Source of the DNA: Autumnicola sp041679265
Lineage (GTDB): Bacteria; Bacteroidota; Bacteroidia; Flavobacteriales; Flavobacteriaceae
Length of the DNA: 64,000 nucleotides
Assembly (NCBI RefSeq): GCF_041679265.1
Contig: NZ_JBGFSM010000005.1
Span: 1-64,000 of the forward strand
Direction of reading: 5' to 3'
Shown here: positions 36,905 to 46,784 of the stretch, piece by piece
How positions within the stretch are numbered: position 1 is the stretch's first letter
Layout of the letters: every line of letters starts with the position of its first letter
Notes under the pieces: generated by a model
Databases searched by the model: none
Seen by the model: only the letters and a program-made list of their open reading frames with translations
What the model was told of the DNA's origin: nothing
Program-made: the position numbers and the translations under genes

Positions 36905-38293
36905 CTACTCTTTATTTTCTACAGGTTGGTCTATAGTTTCGGTTACCTGGTCTTTAATTTTTTCTTTATCCCCAACCACGATAAGGGTCATTTCTTCAGG
37001 CTGGATGTATTTTTTAGCCATTTCCTGAACCTGTTCAGGCGTTACGGCATTTATTTTTTCCACCTTATTTATCAGAAAAGATTCAGGCAGGTCGTGAACA
37101 TCAAGAAAATTAAGCTGACTTATAATTCCTCCGGGAGTTGAATTCTGCAACACATAAATGCCAGATTCATAATTCTGGATCCCCTGAAGTTCTTCCTTCC
37201 CGGGCGCTTCATTTTGTAAACGAACAATTTCTTTTTTGATTTCGTCCAGAGCAGACCCTGTAAATTCTGTAGTAACATCTGCATTTTCAAACCATAAGCC
37301 TGTTTTATAATTGGTATATAAAGCACTTCCCGGTGAATAGGTGTATCCCTTATCTTCCCGTATGTTGCTGGTAATACGTGAGCCAAAGGAACCACCAAGA
37401 AGAGAATTGGTTACATCCAGCGCAATATAATCTTCACTAGAAGGATCGGCTACGGGTAAGCCATAATAAATGGTGGATTGCGGCGCACCCGGGCGGTCAA
37501 TGATTTTTACCACTCCTTTAGACTGTGGATTAGCAGTAGGATAATTTGCTTCCGGCCCTTTTTTCCAGTTGCTCAATTTATTTTGAACCGCTTCTTTAAC
37601 TGCTTCGCTGTCAAATTGTCCAACCACATAAACAGTGGTTCGTTGCGCCCCAAAATTTTTGTCATAGAAGGATTTAACATTATCCAGGCTATAAGAATTT
37701 ACCATCTCGGTAGTAGGATAAAGCCTGCCATAAGGATGATTTGGATAAATTTCAGCAAAGAATTCTTTTCTGGCCTGTGCTCCCGGCCTTGACAACGAAA
37801 CGGTGATATTACGGTTCATATCCTTTTTTAACCTCTCCAATTCGGTCTCTGGCAGTTTTGGATGCACAAGAACATCGCTCAGCACTTTAACCGCTTCCGG
37901 CGCAAATTCTGAAAGTACATTAGTATTCAGCGTTGTGGTATGGGTGCCCACTCCTATATTAAGATTACCTCCCATGCCGGCAAGCGTATCCTTTACCGGG
38001 TAACCCAAAGTGGTACCTTCTTCCATGAGGTCTGCCAAAAGATCGGCCAGCCAAACTTCGTCTTCTGCTTCATTAATATTTCCGGTCTTCAGGGTGAAAT
38101 TAATGGTTGCCTTTGGGATACTGCCATAAGGAACCAGTACCAGTTTTAAGCCGTTGTCATAATTTACCACTTCCTTTTCGGGCAGGGTAAATCCTTTAGG
38201 CTCCCCTCCTTCGGGCGGAGTTTGCTTGTCCTGGGCATTGGCAGGAAAAACCATGAACAGGGCGATTATAAAAATATATATTGAAGTTTTCAT
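36905..38293 (-). CDS. M16 peptidase, non-catalytic subunit type
   Basis: A 462-residue exported protein (signal peptide ending ANAQ at 20). It has the pitrilysin fold with two M16 domains, but the first domain lacks HxxEH (the corresponding place reads LADLLADLMEEGT). The C-terminal part keeps the glycine-rich loop and the arginine/tyrosine stretch (YTYSPGSALYTNYKTG). In many Bacteroidetes such subunits pair with an active partner, here the gene immediately upstream. The two genes overlap by one base (TGATG). Confidence 0.88.
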   Translation of the reverse strand: MKTSIYIFIIALFMVFPANAQDKQTPPEGGEPKGFTLPEKEVVNYDNGLKLVLVPYGSIPKATINFTLKTGNINEAEDEVWLADLLADLMEEGTTLGYPVKDTLAGMGGNLNIGVGTHTTTLNTNVLSEFAPEAVKVLSDVLVHPKLPETELERLKKDMNRNITVSLSRPGAQARKEFFAEIYPNHPYGRLYPTTEMVNSYSLDNVKSFYDKNFGAQRTTVYVVGQFDSEAVKEAVQNKLSNWKKGPEANYPTANPQSKGVVKIIDRPGAPQSTIYYGLPVADPSSEDYIALDVTNSLLGGSFGSRITSNIREDKGYTYSPGSALYTNYKTGLWFENADVTTEFTGSALDEIKKEIVRLQNEAPGKEELQGIQNYESGIYVLQNSTPGGIISQLNFLDVHDLPESFLINKVEKINAVTPEQVQEMAKKYIQPEEMTLIVVGDKEKIKDQVTETIDQPVENKE

Positions 38294-39669
38294 CAGTTTG
38301 TTTTTTCGTTATTTGCCAAAAGTGGATTTACGGTTAAAATCGTACGGTTTGTTTTCCGTAGATATTCTGAAATGGTCTTTTCCATTATTTCCGGGGTAAC
38401 TTCTTTAAATTGCTCTTCAAGCTCGTTAATGCGTGAAGGGTCGTCATCAAAAAGAGCGAAACTGCTAAGCAAATCTGCCCTGCCAAGGCCAAAAGTACCC
38501 CCCAGTTCATCATACAGCTGGGAACGCATCTTAACAAGGGCATCATTTAGCATTTCCTGAGTAATACCCTCTTGAGACAATTTTTGAATTACTTCATCTA
38601 CCGCATTAACAACTTCTTCTTTAGAAGTTTCACTGTCATAAGTAATATCAAACATCAGCTGCATAGGGCCGTTGTAATTGAACATATTTCCCAGGTAATT
38701 GATGCCACCGCTTACATTGGAAGTATATCCCAGCTCATCTACCAGTTTTTTCTGCAGCAAAGCATTGTCTCCCTGAACAAGGATCTGGTCGAGAAGGCCC
38801 ATGGCATAATATTCGGGCGTGTTGCGTTCCGGCATATTATAGGCTATAGCTATAGCTGGCTTATTTGCAAGCGAATCATTTTTAACAAATTGCTTTTCTT
38901 TTTCCTGTCTTGGTTCTGAAATATCCGGGGCAGCAGGAAGATTTGCTTTAGGAATCCCTGCAAAATATTCTTTAATCCAGCTCTTTGCCTGATCAATTTC
39001 AAAATCACCCACTACGGTTAACACCGCGTTATTGGGAGAATAGTAGGTATTAAAAAAACTTTCCACATCTTCCAGGCTTGCCGCATCCAGGTCTTCCAGG
39101 TCCCCATAAAAATTATGGGCGTTATACCAGTTAGTGTTAGCATATTGCGGCATGTCCAGCCATGGGAAACCACCATACGGCTGGTTAAGCACATTCACTT
39201 TTACCTCGTTTTTTACCACTCCCTGCTGATTGGTGAGATTAGCCTGGGTGATTTCCAGACCTTTCATACGGTCTGCCTCTGCCCATAGCATGGTTTCCAG
39301 TTTATTGGCAGGAACAATTTCAAAATAATTGGTGAAATCGAAGCGGGTGGACCCGTTTAGAACCCCACCGTTCTCCTGAACAAGCTTTATAAATTCCATC
39401 TTCCCAAGGTTCTGAGAGCCCTGGAACATCATATGTTCAAATAAATGCGCAAAACCAGTGCGGTCTTTGGGCTCAATCCTGAAACCTATATTATAATAAA
39501 CGGCAACAATTACAGTTGGCGAGGTTTTATCCTGGGAGAGGACTACTTTTAACCCGTTATCGAGTTTATAATATTCTACCGGGACATGAAATTCTGTAGT
39601 TTTTTCACTTTGCGAAAAACCCGAAAAGGCAATTCCCATAAGTAGAAAAATCATTAAAGTTTTTTTCAT
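38293..39669 (-). CDS. M16 peptidase, catalytic subunit
   Basis: A 458-residue exported zinc peptidase. The signal peptide ends near SGFSQ. The inverted zinc motif HxxEH is at H75-L-F-E78-H79 (GFAHLFEHMMF). The distal glutamate about 70 residues later is expected but not pinned. It is coupled to the non-catalytic subunit gene downstream by a TGATG overlap. The complex probably degrades peptides in the periplasm. The 5' leader contains TTAAACCAATCAC just before the ATG. Confidence 0.9.
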   Translation of the reverse strand: MKKTLMIFLLMGIAFSGFSQSEKTTEFHVPVEYYKLDNGLKVVLSQDKTSPTVIVAVYYNIGFRIEPKDRTGFAHLFEHMMFQGSQNLGKMEFIKLVQENGGVLNGSTRFDFTNYFEIVPANKLETMLWAEADRMKGLEITQANLTNQQGVVKNEVKVNVLNQPYGGFPWLDMPQYANTNWYNAHNFYGDLEDLDAASLEDVESFFNTYYSPNNAVLTVVGDFEIDQAKSWIKEYFAGIPKANLPAAPDISEPRQEKEKQFVKNDSLANKPAIAIAYNMPERNTPEYYAMGLLDQILVQGDNALLQKKLVDELGYTSNVSGGINYLGNMFNYNGPMQLMFDITYDSETSKEEVVNAVDEVIQKLSQEGITQEMLNDALVKMRSQLYDELGGTFGLGRADLLSSFALFDDDPSRINELEEQFKEVTPEIMEKTISEYLRKTNRTILTVNPLLANNEKTN

Positions 39670-39894
39670 AAGTGATTGGTTTAACAGTTAATATGTATAA
39701 ATATATCGTTTTATAAGTCAGCTTTGAAATGAAATTGTTACATCAATTAAATTTTATACCTCGATATCAGGAAATACGGTATCTTCAAAAAAAGAAGAGG
39801 GGAAAATTTTGAAACAAAAAGTAAATTGAAATATAACCATTTGTTTATAAACATTTCAACTCCATCTTTATCCAGTAATTAAAAAGTTCTATTT

Positions 39895-40768
39895 ATGGAA
39901 AATAATTCAGAAAAAACCGGTGATTCCATTACCATTATTGCCATTGCAGGCGCAACCGGCTCTTTAGGTTATAAGATTGCCGTGCATCTTAAAAAAGAAG
40001 GTGCAAGGCCAAGGGCTTTAGTGAGACGTGAAAGCTCCGAAGAAAAAATAGCCATGCTTCAAAAGGCAAATATCGAAGTTGTAAAAGTAAATTATGATGA
40101 TCACCTTAATCTGGTAAAAGCCATAAGTGGGGTGAGTTGGAAAACTCCTGGATGCTGCCATAGCGGCCAATGTTAAAAGATTTATTCCTTCAGATTTCTC
40201 TATAGATTTTACTAAAATTCCGGAAGGTACTAACCGCAACCTGGATCTGCGGAAAAAATTCCATGAGCGCATTAATAAAACCGAAATCGCCGCTACTTCC
40301 ATACTTAACGGAATGTTTACAGATTTACTGAAAAAAGAGGCTCCATTAATTCTTAAACCTGTGAAGCGGGTAATGTATTGGGGAGACAAACACCAGCCGC
40401 TCGATTTTACTACTATAGAAGATACCGCTGCTTTTACAGCTTTGGCAGCGCTTGATGCAGATTCTCCAAGATACCTGCGCATTGCCGGGGAAGTGAGCTC
40501 CCCTGAAAAATTAAAACTTTCTGCCTCTCAGGCCAACGGAACCAGTTTCAAGCTTTTAAGGCTGGGCAGCCTCAAAGTTCTGGACAACATGATAAGATTT
40601 ACCCGTTTTGTTGCTCCGCAGAAAAAGGAAATTTTCCCGCCCTGGCAGGGAATGCAGTACCTGCGCAATATGTTAAGCGGCAACGGAAAACTTGAACCAT
40701 TGGACAATCACCGGTACGGTAAAAGAAACTGGATAGGTGTCAGGGAAGTTTTGGAAACGCAAAATTAG
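39895..40768 (+). pseudogene. NmrA-like NAD(P)-binding protein, broken by a deletion
   Basis: The first 94-residue frame starts with the Rossmann motif IAGATGSLGYKIA and runs to AISGVSW. It then hits a frame change around 40135. A different frame resumes with LLDAAIAANVKRFIPSDFSI and continues as a good NmrA/isoflavone reductase-like C-terminus to 40768. In relatives, about 15-20 residues (a VVSALAGL-like strand) lie between the parts, so a small deletion plus frameshift removed the strand-4 segment. An open downstream frame from 40313 lacks the cofactor site. The gene is not functional. Confidence 0.7.
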
Positions 40769-40777
40769 AACTTAAGG

Positions 40778-41185
40778 TTATTCCAGCATCACAGAATCAT
40801 AAACCTGCACCTTTTCCCATAGATCTTCAGATTCTTCAATAAAAGTGAGGTGTGCGGCTTCTTTTTGATATTTATCCTGAATTTCTTTTGAAGGAAAAGT
40901 GAGGATCAAAGAATAGGTATAGGAATTATCTACCACCTCACGAGGGGTTTCCGCAGGGATTCCAATAAATTTAGTTTGAGCATACTTACTATTATCCATG
41001 AACTTTTGGAGGGAGGTTTGGAATGCTTCCCTATCTTCTGGACTATCAGGATTATTCAGCCAAAAATAAACCACATGGGTAAAGTGTTTATCAAATTCCA
41101 CCTTTTCCTGCTGCCCGAAACTCAGCTGGGTACCCAGAAATATTCCAATTATAATCAGGGTTTTCTTAATGCTTCTCATATTCAA
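40778..41185 (-). CDS. Exported Dabb (stress-responsive A/B barrel) protein
   Basis: 135 residues with a signal peptide (about 1-24, ending SFGQ) and one Dabb domain. FTHVVYFWLNNPDSPEDREA is the domain start, with central YTYSLILTFPSKEIQDKYQ and terminal LWEKVQVYDSVM. These ferredoxin-like dimeric barrels occur in several metabolic contexts; an exported form in Bacteroidetes is common. Function unknown. Confidence 0.8.
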   Translation of the reverse strand: MNMRSIKKTLIIIGIFLGTQLSFGQQEKVEFDKHFTHVVYFWLNNPDSPEDREAFQTSLQKFMDNSKYAQTKFIGIPAETPREVVDNSYTYSLILTFPSKEIQDKYQKEAAHLTFIEESEDLWEKVQVYDSVMLE

Positions 41186-41401
41186 CAGATTTTAAATAAG
41201 GCTGAAAATACAAAATTCCATTTTATAAATTCAACATGATGGTTTAAAGAAGGGAATAATAATTTTGTAAAAAGGATTGCTATGTTGATCAATAAACCCT
41301 TCGGAACATGCTATAAATTCTATATTATTAATTATTAATAACAGTATATTTATATTTTAACTATTTTGTAAGCCGATTTTCAATCAAGACCAACCATCAA
41401 A

Positions 41402-42148
41402 ATGAATCTAAAGCTTTTATCCGCCTTACTGGTATTTTGCAGTATCCTGGGCCTGCAGGAACTAAGAGGTCAGGAATTTTATAAGGTGCATGACAGCCTC
41501 TACTCGGCAGCTGAATTTAAAAAAATGTATAGCAATTACCGGGAATTGCGGCCTAAAGCTCCTAATGGTATGGATTCCATATTTAAGCCGTTAGGGCTTG
41601 AGCATCATATAGTGGAAAGGGTTAAAGTGGATAACATGGTTATTAACAATGTTGCTGTACACCAATATCTTGGGAATATACAGCCTTCCGCAGTCACCGA
41701 TGCGCAATGGTTAAACCAGAGCCTGCCAAACCTTAATTCTATTAAACACCTGCTGGGAGAGAGAAGCATTATATGTTTCTGGAGCAAAACTTTTGAGCCG
41801 GACGAAAGGTTGATTGAAACCCTAAATGAACTTCAGAAGAAAAAAGATGTAAATGTAATCGCAATTCTCGAAGGCTCCTGTCAGTACAAAGACTGGAGCA
41901 AGGAGGCCAAATTTCCTTATGTTGAAAACACTGGAAAATATATAAAAGAGAAGCTTAAAATTAACCGGCAGACGAGATATTATATTCTTGACCGTGAAGG
42001 GCGGGTTTCCTTTTTGTTCGATTTTCTTCCGGCAAACAATATTCCTTTCTGGAATTTCACCACCCCTATTCAGGATGAAAATCTGGAGATCTATATGTTT
42101 ATTGCAGGATATTACAAAAAACCTTCCTTTGCTGCGGAAACTAATTAA
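41402..42148 (+). CDS. Exported thioredoxin-fold protein without redox cysteines
   Basis: 248 residues with a cleavable signal (ends RGQ near 24). A thioredoxin-like fold is suggested by residues 115-225 (GERSIICFWSKTFEPDERLI, then YYILDREGRVSFLFDFLP). The CxxC position is occupied by SKTFEP, so it is probably redox-inactive. Its role is unknown. It stands alone. Confidence 0.65.
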   Translation: MNLKLLSALLVFCSILGLQELRGQEFYKVHDSLYSAAEFKKMYSNYRELRPKAPNGMDSIFKPLGLEHHIVERVKVDNMVINNVAVHQYLGNIQPSAVTDAQWLNQSLPNLNSIKHLLGERSIICFWSKTFEPDERLIETLNELQKKKDVNVIAILEGSCQYKDWSKEAKFPYVENTGKYIKEKLKINRQTRYYILDREGRVSFLFDFLPANNIPFWNFTTPIQDENLEIYMFIAGYYKKPSFAAETN

Positions 42149-42302
42149 TTTAAAAAAAGCAGCTCCTTTAACAGAAGCTGCTCCCTTTGGTTGGTTAGTT
42201 ATGTAATGTATAACTATTATAAATGTATAAATTATTTGTACATCGGGAATTTTAAAATCCATTTATTCGGATTAAAACAGTGAAAAATACCACTTTTTAG
42301 GT

Positions 42303-42461
42303 ATGCTAATTATAGCTCTTTTTATATTATGGAGAAGATCCCATAAGCGTTTGAATGCAAGAAAAGAGAAACAAGGCCCCATTAAACTTTATTTACATTC
42401 AGGCTTAAACTTCTTGGTGCTGAAGCATTCTTTAATTGCAACAAAAGATGAGCTCTTATAA
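42303..42461 (+). CDS. Possible small membrane protein (52 residues)
   Basis: An ATG-to-TAA frame of 52 codons starting with a short hydrophobic stretch (MLIIALFILW) followed by a basic segment (RRSHKRLNARKEKQG). The composition is that of a small inner-membrane protein, but no homology or strong ribosome binding site supports it. It lies in an otherwise empty 403-bp gap. Confidence 0.3.
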   Translation: MLIIALFILWRRSHKRLNARKEKQGPIKLYLHSGLNFLVLKHSLIATKDELL

Positions 42462-42551
42462 AAAGCCGGGGATAATTTTTTTACTATCCTCCTTTTTTGA
42501 ATTATTTTCAGTAATATTAATCCGGGCGTTTCGCTTCCTAATTTATAAGCT

Positions 42552-43016
42552 ATGGAAGGAATTAAGAAAAGTTTTCATTTAGTAAGTTACCTACAGTATC
42601 CTTTTGTTCTTACAGCTCTTTACTATGCTTATAAACCATTAATGACTAATTTTCAATCCATTTGGCAGGATTATAATTCGGCATTAGTATTTTGCGGGGT
42701 GGCCATAAGTTTCAGTTGCTTCCAGGACACCCGTAAAATCCAGAATAAATTATCGAGAATTGTTTTTCAGAATAAAAAGTATTCCAAAATTTTTCTTATT
42801 TACCTTAGCCTTTTTAGCATTAGCCTCTTAAGCGTGGGCTTTATAATCTATTTTTTTTCTGAAAACAGTAACCTCAACAACCTGTCTCCAGGGCTTATTG
42901 TATTGGGAATAGGCATGCTGGGAATGCTGAAAACTGCTGTAGAGCTTGCTGAAAACCATGGCTCGCCGGTAAACCTGAAACAAAAGAATATGATAAATCA
43001 GGAAGCCCGTCTATAA
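42552..43016 (+). CDS. Hypothetical integral membrane protein
   Basis: A 154-residue protein with about four TM helices (near 12-28, 43-56, 82-104 and 112-130). The stretch SALVFCGVAISFSCFQDT follows the second helix start. The ends are basic and cytoplasmic. I do not recognise the family. It is 27 bp upstream of an MFS transporter gene in the same direction and may be co-transcribed with it. Confidence 0.7.
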   Translation: MEGIKKSFHLVSYLQYPFVLTALYYAYKPLMTNFQSIWQDYNSALVFCGVAISFSCFQDTRKIQNKLSRIVFQNKKYSKIFLIYLSLFSISLLSVGFIIYFFSENSNLNNLSPGLIVLGIGMLGMLKTAVELAENHGSPVNLKQKNMINQEARL

Positions 43017-43043
43017 TTTCAAATATTGCCTGCACTCCATTCT

Positions 43044-44231
43044 ATGATTTTAAACCCTGCTGGAAAGCGTATTTTACCGGTTATTGTATTCTCCCAGTTT
43101 TGCTGTACCTCCCTCTGGTTCGCGGGAAACGCGGTAATGACAGATCTGTTACAGGAATTTAAAATAGACATTTCAGCATTAGGCAATCTTACTTCTGCAG
43201 TACAACTGGGATTTATCCTGGGCAGCCTCCTTTTTGCTTTTTTAAACCTTGCGGACAGGTTCTCCCCCTCCAGGGTATTCTTTATTTGTGCACTCCTGGG
43301 CGCTCTAATAAACGCCTGTTCCATATTTGGGTTTAATACTATGAACAGCCTTCTGCTGCTCCGTTTTCTTACCGGTTTTACGCTGGCAGGAATATATCCT
43401 GTAGGTATGAAGATCGCGGCAGATTATTATAAAAAAGGACTTGGCACTTCCCTTGGATATTTAGTGGGTGCCCTGGTGTTAGGTACTGCTTTTCCTCATT
43501 TTTTAAAGATGTTTACTGCCGCCGAAGGCCTGGAATGGAGGATGGTGATCCTGGCCACCTCAACGCTCGCATTTTTAGGCGGATTATTAATTCTCTTCCT
43601 GGTGCCAGACGGGCCTTACAGGCAACCGACAACAGTAAAAAGTTTCAGTACAATTCCATCTATTTTCAGGAATTCAGGCTTTAGGGCTGCCGCTTTTGGA
43701 TACTTCGGTCACATGTGGGAACTCTATGCCTTCTGGGCATTTGTTCCGTTTATACTAAAAACTTATAGCCTTTTCCATCCTTCCGCAGTATTTAATGTCC
43801 CCCTATTTTCCTTTATGATTATTGGCGCTGGTGGATTATCCTGTATTGCGGCGGGATATATTTCAGCAAAGAAAGGCGCTAAAAAAACTGCTGCCTTCGC
43901 ACTTTTGCTTTCCGGCTGTTGTTGCCTTTTGTCACCAATATTTCTACTACAGGGATCGCCCTTGCTACTGCTGGGATTCCTGATGATATGGGGCCTAACC
44001 GTAGTGGCAGATTCCCCTCTTTTCTCTTCCCTTGTGGCCGCTAATGCTCCTGCCGAGAACCGGGGTTCGGCATTAACCATTGTAAATTGCATAGGCTTCA
44101 GCATCACCATTGTAAGTATACAATTGTTGGGCTATGTTGCTGAGTTTATTCCTGCAGCCTACCTCTTTACTATTCTTTTTGCAGGTCCTGCCTTTGGGCT
44201 ATGGGCTCTTTTTAAGGCAAAAGAAAATTAA
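43044..44231 (+). CDS. MFS transporter
   Basis: About 395 residues from ATG 43044; an in-frame TTG at 43026 is less likely. Twelve TM helices are visible with the MFS-like loop LNLADRFSPSRVF between helices 2 and 3 and GITPVGMKIAADYYKKG-type sequence after helix 4. The family is probably a metabolite transporter of the CynX/NimT type; the substrate is unknown. Its stop overlaps the convergent membrane-protein gene by 4 bp. Confidence 0.85.
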   Translation: MILNPAGKRILPVIVFSQFCCTSLWFAGNAVMTDLLQEFKIDISALGNLTSAVQLGFILGSLLFAFLNLADRFSPSRVFFICALLGALINACSIFGFNTMNSLLLLRFLTGFTLAGIYPVGMKIAADYYKKGLGTSLGYLVGALVLGTAFPHFLKMFTAAEGLEWRMVILATSTLAFLGGLLILFLVPDGPYRQPTTVKSFSTIPSIFRNSGFRAAAFGYFGHMWELYAFWAFVPFILKTYSLFHPSAVFNVPLFSFMIIGAGGLSCIAAGYISAKKGAKKTAAFALLLSGCCCLLSPIFLLQGSPLLLLGFLMIWGLTVVADSPLFSSLVAANAPAENRGSALTIVNCIGFSITIVSIQLLGYVAEFIPAAYLFTILFAGPAFGLWALFKAKEN

Positions 44232-44611
44232 ACTTTACGGCGGGAGGTGTTGCCCGTCCCCAGAGCAAAAGCCGTGAATAAGGAAACCACCCCAATAGAA
44301 ATGTTTAAATAGGCTACGGCACGGTTAATATTAAGCAAATTAATGAGCAGTTGCTGTATGCCTGGAATTAGCCACAGCACTCCCACCAGCAATAAAAGAA
44401 TTCCTAAGAACAAATTAAATTTATAAGATGAACCTTTAATGGCACTCCATACTCCTGCTATTCCCAAAAGAATATGAATAACGGCATGTGCTATATTGGT
44501 ACTGAAGATTTCAAACGGGGGAGGATCAATTAACCCCCAGCTTCCCTGGACCACAAGAAATATCCCAATTAAAATTGCGCAAAAATTACTAACCCTCATT
44601 TCTCTCTCCAT
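44228..44611 (-). CDS. DUF4383-like small membrane protein
   Basis: About 127 residues when started at the ATG 44611 (MEREMRVSNF), chosen over a longer frame that begins in non-protein-like sequence. Four TM helices are predicted. NIAHAVIHILLGIAGVWSAI and GILLLLVGVLWLIPG are typical of DUF4383/DUF4345-type proteins. It converges with the MFS gene. Function unknown. Confidence 0.65.
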   Translation of the reverse strand: MEREMRVSNFCAILIGIFLVVQGSWGLIDPPPFEIFSTNIAHAVIHILLGIAGVWSAIKGSSYKFNLFLGILLLLVGVLWLIPGIQQLLINLLNINRAVAYLNISIGVVSLFTAFALGTGNTSRRKV

Positions 44612-44790
44612 ATTTCCTGCTTTTATGATTTTGAAGAACAATAAATTTAAAGATAGGCTTAATAAATCTGGGATAAAAACCGGAGCGGTAGAAATTTGAG
44701 CTGAAGCTTTACTGTTGCCTCCATTAAAAGAAAATAAAGCTATAAGAAACAAATTGAGGAATATTAATTATCTTCATTAAAATACTCCTG

Positions 44791-45336
44791 ATGAATTATA
44801 TCGCAATCTTAAGAGGGATAAATGTTGGCGGAAAACGCAAAATCCCCATGGCAGATCTTAGGCAGAATCTCGAAAAAATAGGTTTTAAGAATGTGAAAAC
44901 GTATATCCAGAGCGGAAATATCATCTTCAATGAAAATGTAAAGAATATCTCAAAAATGGAGACACAACTGGAAAAATTTATTCTGGACACTTATGGTTTT
45001 GAGGTTCCTGTAATTATTCGCTCTGCAGAACAAGTAGAAAAAGCAATTTCAGATAATCCATATTTCAGCAAAGAAAGCGATTTAGACAGGCTGCACTTAA
45101 GCTTCTTAAAGCAAGCTCCGGATGCTGAAAATATTGATAAGGCAAAAAATGCCAATTATGAGCCTGATTCTTTTGAAGTAAAAGGCAAGAATGCGTTTGT
45201 TTATTGTACCGGGAAATACAGCGATTCCAAACTCACCAATAATTTCTTTGAAAATAAACTGAAGGTTGCAGCCACCACCAGAAACTGGAAAACGGTTTTA
45301 AAACTTCAGGAGCTGCTTCAAAAAGATGCAGTTTAG
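44791..45336 (+). CDS. DUF1697 family protein
   Basis: 181 residues. It starts with YIALLRGINVGGKRKIPM-like sequence (here YIAILRGINVGGKRKIPMAD), the signature of DUF1697, followed by TYIQSGNIIF and a helical C-terminus. The structure is known for the family, but the function is not. It stands alone, with a hairpin terminator about 210 bp downstream. Confidence 0.88.
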   Translation: MNYIAILRGINVGGKRKIPMADLRQNLEKIGFKNVKTYIQSGNIIFNENVKNISKMETQLEKFILDTYGFEVPVIIRSAEQVEKAISDNPYFSKESDLDRLHLSFLKQAPDAENIDKAKNANYEPDSFEVKGKNAFVYCTGKYSDSKLTNNFFENKLKVAATTRNWKTVLKLQELLQKDAV

Positions 45337-45545
45337 TATTGGGAGCGACTATGTCGATTAAAATTAAATGAATTTTGCTTTTGATACTATCAAATGATAC
45401 TATAATCTGAACTTTTATACGAAGTCACTCCATGTATCCTTAGAATAAGAACTGAAATTCAGAGCATTAGAACGCATACGAAATGCTCAATCTTCACCAA
45501 TTCTTTTCACCCAATTTATTATAGCCGAAAAATAATAAGAAATAA

Positions 45546-45588
45546 TGCCGCCAGGATATTGGTTATCCAGACGGCACTCAATTCTTTT
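45546..45588 (+). terminator. Probable terminator between the DUF1697 gene and the glycan operon
   Basis: TGCCGCCAGGATA (45546-45558) pairs with TATCCAGACGGCA (45564-45576), with two mismatches over a short loop, and a T-rich tail follows on the plus strand. The rest of the 339-bp gap 45337-45675 shows no gene. Confidence 0.45.
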
Positions 45589-45675
45589 TATAGGTTTTGT
45601 CGCCGTTTTTCTATGTATAAAAGCAACATGAAATCCTACCGATCCTAAAACTTCAGTTTTAAATATCCCGTGAAC

Positions 45676-45960
45676 CTAATCTTTCGCGATAAATTTGAAG
45701 AAGCGGCTGTCGTTGCCATCCTTCAATTTTTCCTGATAAAGAAACTGAAGGTTATTCTCATCAAAAATGCTGAAGAATTTATCCCATTCAATGTTTTCGA
45801 GGTTTTCTTCGGCATAACCGGGAAAGTTTATACGCAATAATCCGCCGCCTTTGCCGCTATCTGTGGTTCCCTTTACAAGAGCCGGCTGCCCGTCTCGCGC
45901 TTCTACCCATTTTTTAATAGTGTCGTGATCTGTAGTTGTTTTTGAATCTTGAGTTGCCAT
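45676..45960 (-). CDS. Small conserved protein of unknown function
   Basis: A 94-residue soluble protein with TTDHDTIKKWVEARDGQPAL followed by GGGLLRINFPG and LQFLYQEKLKDGNDSRFFKF. This family is, as I recall, common in bacteria and often mislabelled as a 1,4-alpha-glucan branching enzyme; it has no such catalytic domain. It is the last gene of the minus-strand glycan operon, 18 bp after a methyltransferase. Confidence 0.8.
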   Translation of the reverse strand: MATQDSKTTTDHDTIKKWVEARDGQPALVKGTTDSGKGGGLLRINFPGYAEENLENIEWDKFFSIFDENNLQFLYQEKLKDGNDSRFFKFIAKD

Positions 45961-45978
45961 AATCTTTCTTTTTTAGAG

Positions 45979-46773
45979 TTACTTTTTTGTTTTCTTTTCT
46001 ACTTCCTTTTTCCAGTCTTTCCCTACTGCAGAAAGATATTCTGAAAAATTCCAGGTCTCCAGGGCAGATTTTAAATTTTCATCTTTTTCTGCGATATAAG
46101 TTTCATCTTCAGGCATAGCGGTAACTTTAAAGCCACAGCTTCTTAACATGGAAAGGATTCCCTGATGGTTTGGCGCCCACCAGTTTGTGGGATCCCCGGC
46201 CAGCTTATTCTCAATAAATGCCATTTTTGGCCAGGCATTTTCTTTCATAATATCCCGCTTATGGAATTCCACATCATCGGGAATTTCCATTTCTTCTTTG
46301 CCGGGAAGGGATAACGTCTGGAAAACCATCATTTTTGAGGTTTTCTGAGAGAGGATATCCATGGCCAGCATGGGATATCTTAAATGATAGAATACCCCCA
46401 TAAACCAAACCAGGTCAAACTGCTCTTCAGAATGGGCAAAATCATACACCTGCATTTGCTTAAAGGTAATTTTATCTTCAAGCCCGAATTGTTTAGCTGC
46501 CCACCTCGCCTGTTTCAGGTAATGTTCATCAAGGTCTATCCCGGTAACCTCAGCGCCTCTTTTAGCAAGTTCTATGGAATAAAACCCGGCATTGCAGCCA
46601 ATATCCAGCACTTTCCAACCCGTTAAATCCTGTGGAATGGAATCTTTTATATTCTTCCATTTGAAAGCCGGGAAATCCCCCAGAAAATGATTGGTGGCGG
46701 TTTGATTCCCGTCCGGAAGGTGAATATTATGGAACCAGGGCTCCAGTTCTTTTATTTCTGCTTCAGTTGACAT
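45979..46773 (-). CDS. SAM-dependent methyltransferase of the glycan operon
   Basis: 264 residues. Motif I is WKVLDIGCNAGFYSIELAKR, with the strand-2 acid in VTGIDLDEHYLKQARWAAKQ and motif-IV-like DLVWFMGVFYHLRYP. I recall a methyltransferase family, TIGR04290, found next to glycosyltransferases in other bacteria; the match is not verified. It probably methylates a glycan or a glycan intermediate. It follows a CgeB-like glycosyltransferase gene at 11 bp, with the leader TAAACCACAACAAAATG. Confidence 0.85.
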   Translation of the reverse strand: MSTEAEIKELEPWFHNIHLPDGNQTATNHFLGDFPAFKWKNIKDSIPQDLTGWKVLDIGCNAGFYSIELAKRGAEVTGIDLDEHYLKQARWAAKQFGLEDKITFKQMQVYDFAHSEEQFDLVWFMGVFYHLRYPMLAMDILSQKTSKMMVFQTLSLPGKEEMEIPDDVEFHKRDIMKENAWPKMAFIENKLAGDPTNWWAPNHQGILSMLRSCGFKVTAMPEDETYIAEKDENLKSALETWNFSEYLSAVGKDWKKEVEKKTKK

Positions 46774-46784
46774 TTTGTTGTGGT

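Noticed and set aside
42158..42180. Inverted repeat AGCAGCT/AGCTGCT after the thioredoxin-fold gene
   Set aside because: It is a 7-bp stem with no clear T-run on the plus strand; too weak to call a terminator.
45676..45960. 1,4-alpha-glucan branching enzyme
   Set aside because: The 94-residue protein is far too short and lacks any GH13 or GH57 motif; the label would be a propagated misannotation.
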